A DNA stretch of 64,000 nucleotides, taken from contig JAEYBE010000033.1 in NCBI GenBank assembly GCA_023404495.1, positions 91,444 through 155,443 of the forward strand, read 5' to 3'. The notes under the pieces are model-generated. The model was not told the origin of the DNA and searched no databases. It worked only from the letters and a program-made list of their open reading frames with translations. Origin of the DNA: Actinomycetes bacterium (GTDB taxonomy: Bacteria > Actinomycetota > Thermoleophilia > Solirubrobacterales > JACPNS01). A program made the translations under genes and the position numbers. This document shows positions 28,835-39,911 of this stretch, in pieces (position 1 is the stretch's first letter; the number at the start of each line of letters is the position of its first letter).

Positions 28835-29938
28835 CTACACCGCGCGGATGTGGCCGCGGGCACCCTGCTGCTGCGCGGCGATCTTCTGGGCGAAGCCGAC
28901 CAGCGAGCGGCGATAGTCGGCCAGCGAGCGCAACGAGACGAACTCGTTGGGTCCGTGGTGGCCATCGCCGACGGGGCCGAACTCCACCGCGGGGATCCCT
29001 TGCGCCAGGAATGCAGTGGCCTCGGAGCTCCCGTCGCGGCCGACCAGCTCTGCGCCATCGACGCCGCAGTCGGCAAGTGACTGATGGAGCGCGACCACAT
29101 ACTCGTTGTCGTTGGCGACGTATGCCGGTTCACGCTCGAAGATCACCTCCACCGCGATGTCCTCGATCGCGCGCACGTCCTCGAGGATCTGCTCCGGGTC
29201 CTGGCCCGGGACGTAGCGAATGTCGACGTCCATCACGCAGGAGTCAGGCACCTTGTTGATCGCATCTCCGCCCTCGATGCGTCCGAGATTGATGCTCGGC
29301 CGGTCGAAGAAGTCGCTGCTCTGGCGGGCGAAGTCGAGCCCTTCGATGCGCCGGAAGACGTCGTTGGCCTTGAGCACGGCGTTGTCGCCGAGCCACGGCG
29401 TCGAGCCGTGCGCCGAAGTACCGCTGACGGTCACCCGCAGCGCCAGCACGCCCTTGGCCTGGACGCCCACATGAAGGTTCGTCGGCTCACCGGTGATCGC
29501 AAAGTCGCCGCCGTAACCGCGCTCGACCAAGACATCGGTGCCGCGAATCCCCATCGACTCCGACTCCTCGTCCGCGACGCAGACGAATCGAACCTGGACG
29601 CCTGGCTCATCGCGCAGATCGCGCAGCGCGCACATCATCGCCGCCAGCGCCGCCTTCATGTCGTAGGCGCCGCGACCGATCAGTTCGTCGCCCTCGACGC
29701 GCGGTTTGAACTGCCCGGGCTTGCCGGGCACGACATCGATGTGACCGTGGAAGACCAGCACCGGACCGCTTCCCTGGGTACTGGTGATGATCACCGGCAG
29801 GCCGGCGACCTCCATCTCCTCGATCTCGAATCCATTGGACTCAAGCCAGCCCTTGATGAAGCTGACGCCCGTCGTGATCCCCTCGGGAGACGAGGTGTCG
29901 TACGCCATCAGGCGCTTGGCGAGGTCGTGCTCGTCCAC
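28835..29938 (-). CDS. M20 family metallopeptidase (ArgE/DapE-like)
   Basis: 367 residues from a GTG at 29938 (an ATG at 29974 would overlap the opposing transporter gene). Two-zinc active site residues: FHGHIDVVPG (His and Asp), GRGAYDMKAAL (bridging Asp), VADEESESMGIRG (catalytic Glu), AITGEPT (Glu/Asp ligand) and GDGHHGPNEFV (His ligand). A dimerisation domain lies between about 170 and 285. The family hydrolyses N-acyl amino acids or dipeptides; the substrate is not predictable. TAAGCT is 7 nt before the GTG. Confidence 0.88.
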   Translation of the reverse strand: MDEHDLAKRLMAYDTSSPEGITTGVSFIKGWLESNGFEIEEMEVAGLPVIITSTQGSGPVLVFHGHIDVVPGKPGQFKPRVEGDELIGRGAYDMKAALAAMMCALRDLRDEPGVQVRFVCVADEESESMGIRGTDVLVERGYGGDFAITGEPTNLHVGVQAKGVLALRVTVSGTSAHGSTPWLGDNAVLKANDVFRRIEGLDFARQSSDFFDRPSINLGRIEGGDAINKVPDSCVMDVDIRYVPGQDPEQILEDVRAIEDIAVEVIFEREPAYVANDNEYVVALHQSLADCGVDGAELVGRDGSSEATAFLAQGIPAVEFGPVGDGHHGPNEFVSLRSLADYRRSLVGFAQKIAAQQQGARGHIRAV

Positions 29939-29945
29939 GCCCGCG

Positions 29946-29951
29946 AGCTTA
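29946..29951 (-). promoter_or_regulatory. Putative leaderless -10 (TAAGCT) of the M20 peptidase gene
   Basis: Minus-strand TAAGCT, 7 nt before the GTG at 29938; supports that start over the ATG at 29974. Confidence 0.35.
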
Positions 29952-29984
29952 TACGTCTTGCCCGCCCGTAGCATGGCTTTTCAG

Positions 29985-32327
29985 ATGACGCGCGTCCTCT
30001 ATGCCATCGGCGGATTCTGCTCACGGCGATCGTGGATCGTGATCGTGCTCTGGCTCGTGCTCGCGATCGGCTTGGGCGTGCTCGCCAAGTCGCTCGGCGA
30101 GAACCTCAACAACAATCTCACGCTCCCGGGCACCGACAGCCAGGCGGCGACCAGCCTGCTGCAGGAGAAATTCCCGGAGCAGTCCAACGCCGGGGTGCCG
30201 ATCGTCTTCGTCGCTCCGAGCGGGAGCAAACTGACCGAGTCGCGCTACAAGCAGGCGATCGAAGACGCCTACGCGTCCTACAAAAAGGACGACTCGGTGC
30301 GAAGCGCCACGAGCCCCTTCTCGCAGGCCGGCTCGAGCCAACTCGCAAAGAGTGGCGATGTCGCCTACATCGAGCTGACTTTGAAGACGACTCCGAGCGA
30401 CATGACGCCGGAATCCGCTCAGGCGATCCTCGACGTCGCCGGTCCGGCGAAGAGCGAAGGACTGAGAGTCTGGGCAGGCGGCTACGTGGGTGACGACCTG
30501 TCGACGCCGACGAGCGACATCTCGGAGGGCGTCGGGCTGACGGCAGCCGTGATCATCCTGCTGCTGACCTTCGGGACTCTTGTCGCGATGGCGATGCCGA
30601 TCACCACAGCCATCCTCGGCCTTGCGACAGGACTCAGTCTGCTGACGATCGTCGGCCATGTCGTCGACGTCCCATCCTCTGCCCCGGCGCTTGCCACGAT
30701 GATCGGCCTTGGAGTGGCGATCGACTACGGGCTCTTCATCGTCACGCAGCACCGCGCCCTGATGGCCGGCGGGCTCGAACCGCGCGAGGCGGCGGCACGA
30801 GCGGCGGCAACCGCCGGCGGGGCCGTGGTGTTCGCGGGTTCGACCGTGATCGTCGCGCTGCTTTCACTGCTGGTTGCTGGCATCCCGATCGTCGGCGCGC
30901 TCGGCTACACCTCGGCAATCGTCGTGCTCGTGGCGATGCTTGCGGCAATCACCCTGCTGCCGGCCGTACTCGGTGGCACCGGGCGGCACATCGAGAGCTT
31001 CAAGTTGCCCTGGGTCAAACGCGGCGGTGCGGCCGCCAGCGGCGACGAGGCCTCGCACGGTCGAGGATGGACCCGCTTTGCGAACTTGATCTGCGACCAC
31101 CCGGCGGTCTCGATCGCGGTCGCACTAGTGCTGGTCGCAGTGCTCACCTACCCGGCACTTTCGCTTTCGCTTGGATCGACCGACGACGGCACGGCGCCAA
31201 GCGGATCGCAGGCGCGCGAAAGCTATGACGCGCTGGCCAAGGGCTTTGGCGAAGGTGCGAACGGCCCGCTGCTGATCGCCGTCTCGCTCGATCCACCGGC
31301 CAAGAACGATCAGAAGTCGCTCGATGCGCTGGAGCAGAAATCTGCGCTGGCACCCGCCGGAAGCCAGTCTGAAAGCGCGGCCGACGAGGAGGCGCTGCTG
31401 GCGTCGAAGGCCTCCGATCCGCGTCTGCAGTCGCTGATGAGCGACATCCAGAAGACCAGCGGTGTCGCCTCGGTAAGCGAGCCCGACGTCAATTCGAGTG
31501 GCACGGCGGCGATTTACAGCGTCGTTCCAGATAGCGCGCCGTCCGCGTCGGCAACGACAGATCTGGTCAAGCGGCTGCGCGAGGATGTCCTGCCGTCATC
31601 CACCAAGGGCGAGGGGCTGACGGCCCACGTCGGCGGCCAGACCGCCGGCTACATCGACCTTGCGACGCAGATCTCGGACTCGCTTCCGCAGGTGATCGCG
31701 CTCGTGCTCGCGCTGAGCTTTCTGCTGCTGATGGTCGCTTTCCGGTCGATCCTCGTGCCACTGAAGGCGATCGTCATGAATCTGCTGTCGATCGGAGCGG
31801 CCTTCGGAATCGTCAACTACGTCTTCTCGCACCACTGGACCACCGGCGCCGTCGGGCTCGGCGAGGAAATCGCGATCGTGTCGTTCGTCCCGCTGATGAT
31901 GTTCGCGATCCTCTTCGGGCTCTCGATGGACTACGAGGTGTTCCTGATGTCGCACATGCGCGAGCGCTACCTGGCGACCGGCGACGCGCGAAGGGCCGTG
32001 GTTGAAGGACTGGCGGGCACGGCGCGGGTGATCACCTCGGCGGCGCTGATCATGGTCGCTGTCTTCTGCGCATTCATCCTCAGCGACGACCCCGACATCA
32101 AGGAGTTCGGCGTGGGCATGGCGGCAGCCGTGCTGGTGGACGCCACGATCATCCGCTGCCTGCTGGTGCCGGCGCTGATGCGGATCTTTGGCGACGCAGC
32201 CTGGTGGTACCCGCGCTGGCTGGAGAAGATCACGCCCCAGATGTCGATCGAGGGCAAGCAGTGGTTTGAGGAGCGCGACGCGCGCGCGACCGCAGCGGCT
32301 GCAGCGGCTGCAGCGGCGAACGACTGA
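29985..32327 (+). CDS. MMPL family RND-type transporter
   Basis: 780 residues, start at the second of two in-frame ATGs (29973 and 29985). Topology is the MMPL pattern: one membrane helix (WIVIVLWLVLAIGLGVLA), a first periplasmic-side loop, five or six helices including MIGLGVAIDYGLFIVTQHR, a second large loop with a Ser/Ala-rich linker, and a second helix group containing ILFGLSMDYEVFLMSHMRERY. The Asp-Tyr pairs in both halves are the proton-relay residues of MmpL proteins. Substrate is probably a lipid or hydrophobic compound. The C-terminus ends in an Ala run. Confidence 0.92.
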   Translation: MTRVLYAIGGFCSRRSWIVIVLWLVLAIGLGVLAKSLGENLNNNLTLPGTDSQAATSLLQEKFPEQSNAGVPIVFVAPSGSKLTESRYKQAIEDAYASYKKDDSVRSATSPFSQAGSSQLAKSGDVAYIELTLKTTPSDMTPESAQAILDVAGPAKSEGLRVWAGGYVGDDLSTPTSDISEGVGLTAAVIILLLTFGTLVAMAMPITTAILGLATGLSLLTIVGHVVDVPSSAPALATMIGLGVAIDYGLFIVTQHRALMAGGLEPREAAARAAATAGGAVVFAGSTVIVALLSLLVAGIPIVGALGYTSAIVVLVAMLAAITLLPAVLGGTGRHIESFKLPWVKRGGAAASGDEASHGRGWTRFANLICDHPAVSIAVALVLVAVLTYPALSLSLGSTDDGTAPSGSQARESYDALAKGFGEGANGPLLIAVSLDPPAKNDQKSLDALEQKSALAPAGSQSESAADEEALLASKASDPRLQSLMSDIQKTSGVASVSEPDVNSSGTAAIYSVVPDSAPSASATTDLVKRLREDVLPSSTKGEGLTAHVGGQTAGYIDLATQISDSLPQVIALVLALSFLLLMVAFRSILVPLKAIVMNLLSIGAAFGIVNYVFSHHWTTGAVGLGEEIAIVSFVPLMMFAILFGLSMDYEVFLMSHMRERYLATGDARRAVVEGLAGTARVITSAALIMVAVFCAFILSDDPDIKEFGVGMAAAVLVDATIIRCLLVPALMRIFGDAAWWYPRWLEKITPQMSIEGKQWFEERDARATAAAAAAAAAND

Positions 32328-32329
32328 CG

Positions 32330-33253
32330 CTAAGGAACCAGGACGATCTTGCCCGTCGTGCGTCCGGTCTCGATCAGCTCGTGAGCCTTGTCGGCCTGCT
32401 CCAGTGAGATGACCGCGGCGAGCTCGACCTTGAATTTTTGATCGGCGATCAGCTTGACGATCTCGTGGAGGTCGTCGGCGCTCGGGCTGACCAGCACCCC
32501 GTGGTACTCGAGTTCGTGCTCGGCCGCGAGCTTTGGGAGGTCTTCGTCGCGATACTCGACGATCGTCACCAGCCGGCCGCCTTCTTTGAGCGTCGGGATA
32601 GAGGCGCGCGCCGTACCCGAACCGACCGTGTCGAGCACGACATCGAGGCTGCCGGCCAGGAGTTTCGCGAAGTCGACCTCGTTGTAGTCGATCACCTCAT
32701 CGGCGCCGATGCTCTCCAGGAAGTCGTGTTTTGCAAGGCTCGCCGTCGTGATCACGTGGGCGCCGCGCGCCTTGGCGATCTGGATCGCCATGTGGCCGAC
32801 GCCGCCGGCGCCGGCGTGGATCAGCACTCGCTCGCGATCTGAGACGTTCGCTGCCCGCACCAGCGCCTGCCAGGCGGTCTCGGCTGCCAGCGGAATCGCC
32901 GCCGCCTCGTCGTGCGTGATCGTGGGCGGCTTGGGCAGCAGTTGATCGGCCGGGGCGGTGACGTACTCGGCGTAACAGGCGGCCTCTGCCGGGAACCTGA
33001 TCAGGCCGAAGACCTCGTCGCCGGGCTCAAATCCGTCGCCGCTGGCGACTACCCCGCTGACATCCCAGCCGAGCGTGAACGGCGGTTCGCCCAGCAGTCC
33101 GCTGCCACGGCGCACCTTCGTGTCGACCGGGTTGACGCCGATCGCCCGCACTTCGATCAAGACCTCGCCGGGGCCAGGCTGCGGCCTCGGCGCATCAATC
33201 TCGAGCTGAAGGACATCCGGGCCGCCGACTTCGTCCTGTGTGACCCTGCGCAT
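32330..33253 (-). CDS. NADP-dependent quinone oxidoreductase (zinc-free MDR family)
   Basis: 307 residues from the ATG at 33253. GroES-like N-terminus with VLIEVRAIGVNPVDTKVRRG and GWDVSGVV, then a Rossmann domain with VLIHAGAGGVGHMAIQIAKARGAHVITTAS. No zinc-ligand Cys cluster, so it belongs to the quinone/enone reductase group. It follows the metallopeptidase gene after 11 bp and converges on the MMPL transporter, whose stop is 2 bp away. Confidence 0.9.
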   Translation of the reverse strand: MRRVTQDEVGGPDVLQLEIDAPRPQPGPGEVLIEVRAIGVNPVDTKVRRGSGLLGEPPFTLGWDVSGVVASGDGFEPGDEVFGLIRFPAEAACYAEYVTAPADQLLPKPPTITHDEAAAIPLAAETAWQALVRAANVSDRERVLIHAGAGGVGHMAIQIAKARGAHVITTASLAKHDFLESIGADEVIDYNEVDFAKLLAGSLDVVLDTVGSGTARASIPTLKEGGRLVTIVEYRDEDLPKLAAEHELEYHGVLVSPSADDLHEIVKLIADQKFKVELAAVISLEQADKAHELIETGRTTGKIVLVP

Positions 33254-33264
33254 CGCTCGCAGGC

Positions 33265-34161
33265 CTAGACGCTCTCGGGCGAGAACGTGTCGCACTGCGC
33301 CGGCTCGCCGGTCTCGTATCCGACCTTGAACCATTCGGCGCGCTGCTGGCTGGTTCCGTGCGTGAACGATTCGGGGCGCACTCCCTGACCGGAGTTGCGC
33401 TGGAGCGTGTCGTCGCCGACCGACTCGGCCGCGCCGAGCGCTTCTTCCAGGTCTCCATCCTCGAGGTCGCCCTGCTGGTACACGCGGTGAGCCCAGATGC
33501 CGGCGTAGCAATCGGCCTGCAGTTCCATGCGAACCGAGAGCTCGTTGGCCTGGCCCGGGTCCTCGCGTTGCGCAGCACGGACCTGCTCTTCAGTTCCCAA
33601 CTGCTGCTGGACGTGGTGCCCAAGCTCATGGGCGATCACGTACGCCCAAGCCAGATCGCCGGAGGCGCCGAGCTGCTCCTGCATCAGCTTGTAGAAGCCG
33701 AGGTCGATGTACACGCGCTGGTCGGCCGGGCAGTAGAACGGTCCGACCGCGCTGCTCGCCGAGCCGCAACCGCCGGTTGAGACGCCGCGGCGGTAGATCA
33801 CCATCTTCGCCTTGTCGTACGGCTCGCCGGACTGCTGGAAGGCCTGCTGCCAGCCCTGCTGCGCCGTCACAAAGACGTAGGACGAGAAGTCCTTGAAGTC
33901 TTTCTCGGGATCCTGATCTGACGGAATGCCTTTGGCGTTCTGCGAGCTGACGGCCGTGTCGGTGGGGAACGCCTGGCCGATGTCAAAGCCCGACCCTTCG
34001 CCGCCAAGCAGCTGCATCCCGATCACGATGATCACGACCAGCAAGCCGATTCCGCCGCCGGCCTTGCCGACCGGGATCCCGCCCATGCTCGGCCCGCCAC
34101 CGGACGAGGAGCCACGGGCGTCGATTACATCGCCGTCATCGTCAACCTTCCGCCAGCGCAT
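33265..34161 (-). CDS. Membrane-anchored neutral zinc metallopeptidase (YpfJ-like)
   Basis: 298 residues. One N-terminal membrane segment (GGIGLLVVIIVIGMQLL) precedes the peptidase domain. It contains YVIAHELGHHVQQQLG, the HEXXH zinc site, followed by ELSVRMELQADCYAGIWAH, which supplies the third ligand Glu and is diagnostic of this family. Two Cys (GGCGS, YCPADQ) may form a disulphide. TAGGAT lies 6 nt before the ATG. Physiological substrate unknown. Confidence 0.9.
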   Translation of the reverse strand: MRWRKVDDDGDVIDARGSSSGGGPSMGGIPVGKAGGGIGLLVVIIVIGMQLLGGEGSGFDIGQAFPTDTAVSSQNAKGIPSDQDPEKDFKDFSSYVFVTAQQGWQQAFQQSGEPYDKAKMVIYRRGVSTGGCGSASSAVGPFYCPADQRVYIDLGFYKLMQEQLGASGDLAWAYVIAHELGHHVQQQLGTEEQVRAAQREDPGQANELSVRMELQADCYAGIWAHRVYQQGDLEDGDLEEALGAAESVGDDTLQRNSGQGVRPESFTHGTSQQRAEWFKVGYETGEPAQCDTFSPESV

Positions 34162-34167
34162 GCGGCG

Positions 34168-34173
34168 ATCCTA
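34168..34173 (-). promoter_or_regulatory. Putative leaderless -10 (TAGGAT)
   Basis: Minus-strand TAGGAT, 6 nt before the metallopeptidase ATG at 34161, downstream of the atp operon terminator. Confidence 0.5.
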
Positions 34174-34200
34174 GCCACGCAAAAGCACGCAAATACCGGC

Positions 34201-34229
34201 CAACCTTTGGCACCTGGTGCCAAAGGTTG
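34201..34229 (-). terminator. Terminator hairpin of the atp operon
   Basis: Arms CAACCTTTGGCACC and GGTGCCAAAGGTTG are exact complements around a single central base. It lies 57 bp after the atpC stop. No U-tract follows. Confidence 0.65.
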
Positions 34230-34286
34230 ATCGCAAATAGCGAGGTTTTCGTGGCGCGGTGCGGAGGACGCGCTTGCGGCTGGGGC

Positions 34287-34697
34287 CTAGGCGCCTTCGG
34301 CGATCTCTACGTAGCGGGTCCAGCGGGAGACGTCGCGCTGGGCGCGCTCCTGATCGGCTGAGCCGTCTTCGGCCGCCGAGAGACGCTCTGAAGCCTCTTC
34401 GAGGCGCGTGCGCAGGTCGGCAAGGTCGAGCTCCTCAACGGGGATCGCCTCTTCGACCAGCATCAGCAGCGAGTTGTCTGCCATCTGGAGGAAACCGTCG
34501 CCCTGCGCGAAGCGCTTGATCTCGGTCTCGCTCTCGTAGATGCGCAGCTCGGTCGGGTCGAGCATCGCCATCAACGGCTCGTGGTTCGCGCGGATACCGA
34601 TCGAACCGACGAGCGTGCGGGTGGAGACCATCTCGGCGGTGCCTTCGTAGGCAGCGCCTTCCGGGGTCATGATCTGTACGGGAAACGTGGTCGCCAT
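34287..34697 (-). CDS. atpC: ATP synthase F1 subunit epsilon
   Basis: 136 residues: N-terminal beta-sandwich (FPVQIMTPEGAAYEGTAEMVSTRTLVGSIGIRANHEPLMAML) and a two-helix C-terminus (EELDLADLRTRLEEASERLSAAEDGSADQERAQRDVSRWTRY). The central-stalk subunit that couples and inhibits the rotor. Last gene of the operon, 6 bp after atpD, followed by a strong hairpin. Confidence 0.95.
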   Translation of the reverse strand: MATTFPVQIMTPEGAAYEGTAEMVSTRTLVGSIGIRANHEPLMAMLDPTELRIYESETEIKRFAQGDGFLQMADNSLLMLVEEAIPVEELDLADLRTRLEEASERLSAAEDGSADQERAQRDVSRWTRYVEIAEGA

Positions 34698-34703
34698 GAG
34701 GGA

Positions 34704-36119
34704 CTACTTCTTCGCTGCCTCGAGGACCTCTTCGATCGAGCCCTTCATGTAGAAGGCGCGCTCGGGCAGGTCGTCGTGCTTGCCCTCGACGATCTCCTTG
34801 AAGCCGCGCACGGTGTCCTCGACCTTGACGTACTTGCCGGGCGAACCGGTGAACGACTCGGCGACGTGGAACGGCTGGGAAAGGAACTGCTGGATGCGGC
34901 GAGCACGGCCGACGGTGACCTTGTCCTCGTCAGAGAGCTCGTCGATTCCGAGAATCGCGATGATGTCCTGGAGCTCCTTGTAGCGCTGCAGGGTCTCCTG
35001 AACCTCCGTCGCAACGGCAAAGTGCTCCTCGCCGACCACGTCGGGCTTGAGGATCGTGGAGGTGGAGTCGAGCGGGTCGACGGCCGGGTAGATGCCCATC
35101 TCCGAGATCGCACGGCTCAGCGTCGTGGTCGCGTTCAAGTGGGCGAACACCGACGCCGGCGCCGGGTCGGTGAGGTCGTCGGCCGGGACATAAATCGCCT
35201 GCACCGAGGTGACCGAGCCCTTGCGCGTCGAGGTGATGCGCTCCTGCAGCTGGCCCATCTCGGTCTCGAGTGTCGGCTGGTATCCCACCTGCGAAGGCAT
35301 GCGGCCCATCAGCGCGGACACTTCGGATCCGGCCTGGACGAAGCGGAAGATGTTGTCGACGAACAGCAGCACGTCGCGGTTCTCGACGTCACGGAAGTAC
35401 TCGGCCATCGTCAGGCCGGTCAGCGCGACGCGAAGACGGGCTCCGGGCGGCTCGTTCATCTGACCGAAGACCATCATCGTCTTGTCGATCACGCCCGCGT
35501 CGGTCATTTCGTGGAAGAGGTCGTTGCCCTCACGCGTGCGCTCGCCGACGCCGCAGAATGCGGAGAGTCCGCCGTGCTCCTGCGCGAGGTTGTTGATCAG
35601 CTCCTGGATCAGAACGGTCTTGCCGACTCCGGCGCCGCCGAACAGGCCGATCTTTCCGCCCTTGGCGTACGGGGCAAGCAGGTCGATCACCTTGATGCCG
35701 GTTTCGAACATCTCGCGGGTCGGCGAGAGTTCTTCCACCGACGGAGCAAGCGCGTGGATCGGACGACGCTCGCCGGTGACCTCCGGCTTCTCGTCAATCG
35801 CCTCGCCGAGCACGTTGAAGATACGGCCGAGCGTGTCAGTGCCGACAGGGACGCTGATCGGTCCGCCGGTGTCGCGCACCTCGGTGCCGCGGGGCAGTCC
35901 GTCGGTCGCGTCCATCGCGATCGTGCGAACGCGGTCGTCGCCCAGGTGCTGCTGCACCTCGAGCGTCAGCGTGAAGCCTTCGCGACCCTCGCTGGAGGGA
36001 ACGTCGACCTCAAGGGCGTTGTAGATCGCGGGCAGACCGTCGGGGAAATGGACGTCGATGACGACTCCCTGGATCTCCTCGACAACTCCGGGCTTGATTG
36101 CTGTTGCTGTGGCGGACAT
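34704..36119 (-). CDS. atpD: ATP synthase F1 subunit beta
   Basis: 471 residues, catalytic subunit. Walker A GGAGVGKTVLIQELINN, the catalytic Glu/Arg region GVGERTREGNDLFHEM, Walker B DVLLFVDNIFRFVQAGSEVSALMGRMPSQVGYQPTL and ALT-signature PAVDPLDSTSTIL. Normal length. Confidence 0.98.
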   Translation of the reverse strand: MSATATAIKPGVVEEIQGVVIDVHFPDGLPAIYNALEVDVPSSEGREGFTLTLEVQQHLGDDRVRTIAMDATDGLPRGTEVRDTGGPISVPVGTDTLGRIFNVLGEAIDEKPEVTGERRPIHALAPSVEELSPTREMFETGIKVIDLLAPYAKGGKIGLFGGAGVGKTVLIQELINNLAQEHGGLSAFCGVGERTREGNDLFHEMTDAGVIDKTMMVFGQMNEPPGARLRVALTGLTMAEYFRDVENRDVLLFVDNIFRFVQAGSEVSALMGRMPSQVGYQPTLETEMGQLQERITSTRKGSVTSVQAIYVPADDLTDPAPASVFAHLNATTTLSRAISEMGIYPAVDPLDSTSTILKPDVVGEEHFAVATEVQETLQRYKELQDIIAILGIDELSDEDKVTVGRARRIQQFLSQPFHVAESFTGSPGKYVKVEDTVRGFKEIVEGKHDDLPERAFYMKGSIEEVLEAAKK

Positions 36120-36169
36120 GGTTCTGCTTGTGCTCCTGTTTTTGATTCAGGTAGTGATCGGTGACGGGG

Positions 36170-37089
36170 CTAAACGCCCTCGGCCCCGCCGACGACTTCC
36201 AAGATTTCCTGTGTGATCGCAGCCTGACGCTGCCGGTTCATTTCCAAAGTGAGGTTCTTGATCATCTCCGACGCGTTGTCGGAGGCGGACTGCATTGCGG
36301 TCATCTTCGCGCCCATCTCACTGGCGGCGCTCTCGAGCAGCGCGCGGAAGATCGTGATCTCGACGAAGTCCGGGATCAGGCGCTTGAGCAGCTCTTCCGG
36401 CTCGGGCTCGTAGAGCCAGAGCGCGTGCCCGGGCTGCGAGTCCTCTTCGCCTTCCTCGGATGCGCCGCCGGACTCTCCGGAGAGGCCGCCCTCGAGGATC
36501 TCCGCCTGCTGCAGTGGCAGGACGCGCTGCCCGGTGACGACCTGGGAAAGCGGCGAGATGTAGCTGTTGTAGATGATGTCGACGGAGTCGATCTTGCCGT
36601 CGATGTAGTCGGCCATCAGTTCCTCCGCGATGTTGCGCGCGTCGGCGAAGGCCGGGCGATCGGTGAAGCCGGTGTGGGCCGACTTGACCGTGAGGTTGCG
36701 GAAGTTGAGCGAGCTGTCGATGCGACGGCCGACCGCGTAGAGCGTGACTTCCTTGCCCTCTTCGATCAGCTCGTTGTAGCGGACGATGCCGCGACGGATG
36801 ATCTGCGAGTTGAACGATCCGGCCAGACCGCGGTCACCCGCGATCAGCACGAGACCGACGTGCTTGACCTCTTCGCGCTCGGTCAGGATCGGGAGCTGCG
36901 GGACGTTGCCCGCGGCCTCGGCGGCCTGGCGCGTCATGCGCGTGAGGACGTCCGCGTAGGGACGCAGCGCCTGGATGCGCTGCTCGGCGCGGCGCAGGCG
37001 AGCGGCGGCGACCATCTGCATCGCAGAAGTAATCTTCTGGATGTTCTTGACCGAACCGATGCGGTTCGCGGTGTCGCGCTGGGACGCCA

Positions 37090-37090
<1 letters not shown>
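36170..37090 (-). CDS. atpG: ATP synthase F1 subunit gamma
   Basis: 306 residues, the rotor shaft. Coiled-coil N-terminus (QRDTANRIGSVKNIQKITSAMQMVAAARLRRAEQRI), LIAGDRGLAGSFNSQI, and C-terminal MTAMQSASDNASEMIKNLTLEMNRQRQAAITQEILEVVGGAEGV. Between about 190 and 220 there is an acidic Gly/Ser/Glu-rich insertion (GGLSGESGGASEEGEEDSQPG) not found in E. coli gamma; mycobacterial gamma also carries an extra loop, though elsewhere. The ATG shares one base with the atpA stop. Confidence 0.96.
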
Positions 37091-38706
<1,616 letters not shown>

Positions 38707-38734
38707 TTGAAGACTCCTGAAGATTCCTGGTGGT

Positions 38735-39271
38735 TTAGGCGGCCGCAGCCGAGACTTGTTTACGAAGGCGCTCGAGACGTCCCTTGATGGACGCGTCGAG
38801 GACCATGTTTCCTACCTGAAGGACGAGGCCGCCGATGATGTCGTCGTCGACCTTGCCAGTCAGTTCGACCTTGCGGCCGGTCTGTTGCTCCACGCTCGAG
38901 CCGATCTTCTCGATCGTCTCTTGCGGCAGGTCGACGGCACTGGTGACCGTGACCGGCAGGAGCTTGTTGTAGTCGGCCCAAAGGGCCTCGTACTGGGTAC
39001 GAATTCGTTGGATCGCCGGAAGGCGGTGCCGTTCGGCGAGCAGCTTGAGGAAGTTGACGAACTCCGGTTCCGCGCCGTCGAGGATGCGCGCGATGCCGTC
39101 AGCCTTCTCCTCGCCCGAGAAGTACGGGGAGAAGAGAAAGAGCCGCAGCTCGGCGTTCTGGTCGAGCGCCGATGCGAACTGGTCGAGCTGCGACTTGATC
39201 GAATCGACCTTGCCGCGCCCTTCAGCCGCCTCGAATAGCGAAGTGGCGTAGATGCGTGCGATTTCTTCCAT
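38735..39271 (-). CDS. atpH: ATP synthase F1 subunit delta
   Basis: 178 residues. Helical N-terminal domain (EEIARIYATSLFEAAEGRGKVDSIKSQLDQFASAL) and C-terminal DDDIIGGLVLQVGNMVLDASIKGRLERLRKQVS, the conserved delta/OSCP end. Links F1 to the b stalk. It is separate from atpF, unlike the b-delta fusion of mycobacteria. Confidence 0.95.
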   Translation of the reverse strand: MEEIARIYATSLFEAAEGRGKVDSIKSQLDQFASALDQNAELRLFLFSPYFSGEEKADGIARILDGAEPEFVNFLKLLAERHRLPAIQRIRTQYEALWADYNKLLPVTVTSAVDLPQETIEKIGSSVEQQTGRKVELTGKVDDDIIGGLVLQVGNMVLDASIKGRLERLRKQVSAAAA

Positions 39272-39289
39272 CTGCTCGTTTCAGCCTGT

Positions 39290-39883
39290 TCAGTTCTGCG
39301 ACGCGTTGCCGGTGAGGGCCGTGAAGTCGACCTCTTTGAGTGCTTCCTCGACCAGGCGCTGCTGGTCATCGCCGGTCAGCGACTTGCGTGTGACGCGCTC
39401 GGTCGCTTCGACCGTCATCGCCGCGACCTCGCGGCGCAAGTCCTGCAGCGCCTTCTGGGTCTCGAGCTGGATCTCGGCGCGGGTCTGCTTGAGCAGTTCC
39501 TCGCGCTCCTGGTCCGCCTTCTTCTGCGCGTCAGCCTCGCGCTGGTCGGCGGCGGTACGGGCTCGGGCGATGATCTCGTCGGCCTGAATGCGGGCCTCGG
39601 AGAGTCGCTGGCGATAGTCGGCCAGCAGATCGTCGGCCTCCTTGCGGGAGTCCTCGGCGTACTTGATCGAGTCGGCGATCATGTTCTGGCGACGCTCGAT
39701 CGCCTCGGTGATGCGCCCGAAGCCAAAGCTCTTGGCGGTGCGCAGGACCAGGAACGTGATGCCGAAGGTGAGCAGCACCCAGATCATCAGGCCGATGCTC
39801 GGCATGACGAGGAAGTTGCCGCTCTCCTCCTCCGCGCCAGTGGACGCGAACGGGAGAACTGATGTTGCCAGTGCGTGAATCAC
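39290..39883 (-). CDS. atpF: ATP synthase F0 subunit b
   Basis: 197 residues: an N-terminal extension, one membrane helix (SIGLMIWVLLTFGITFLVLRTAKSF), then a long charged coiled-coil (ADSIKYAEDSRKEADDLLADYRQRLSEARIQADEIIARAR...) that forms the peripheral stalk. Ends TALTGNASQN. Confidence 0.95.
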   Translation of the reverse strand: MIHALATSVLPFASTGAEEESGNFLVMPSIGLMIWVLLTFGITFLVLRTAKSFGFGRITEAIERRQNMIADSIKYAEDSRKEADDLLADYRQRLSEARIQADEIIARARTAADQREADAQKKADQEREELLKQTRAEIQLETQKALQDLRREVAAMTVEATERVTRKSLTGDDQQRLVEEALKEVDFTALTGNASQN

Positions 39884-39911
39884 GGGTTGACCTTCGTTTC
39901 CGGGAAGCCCC

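Noticed and set aside
29939..29974. ATG at 29974 as start of the M20 peptidase
   Set aside because: It would share a CATG with the opposing transporter's first ATG; the GTG at 29938 has a TAAGCT 7 nt upstream and matches the family N-terminus.
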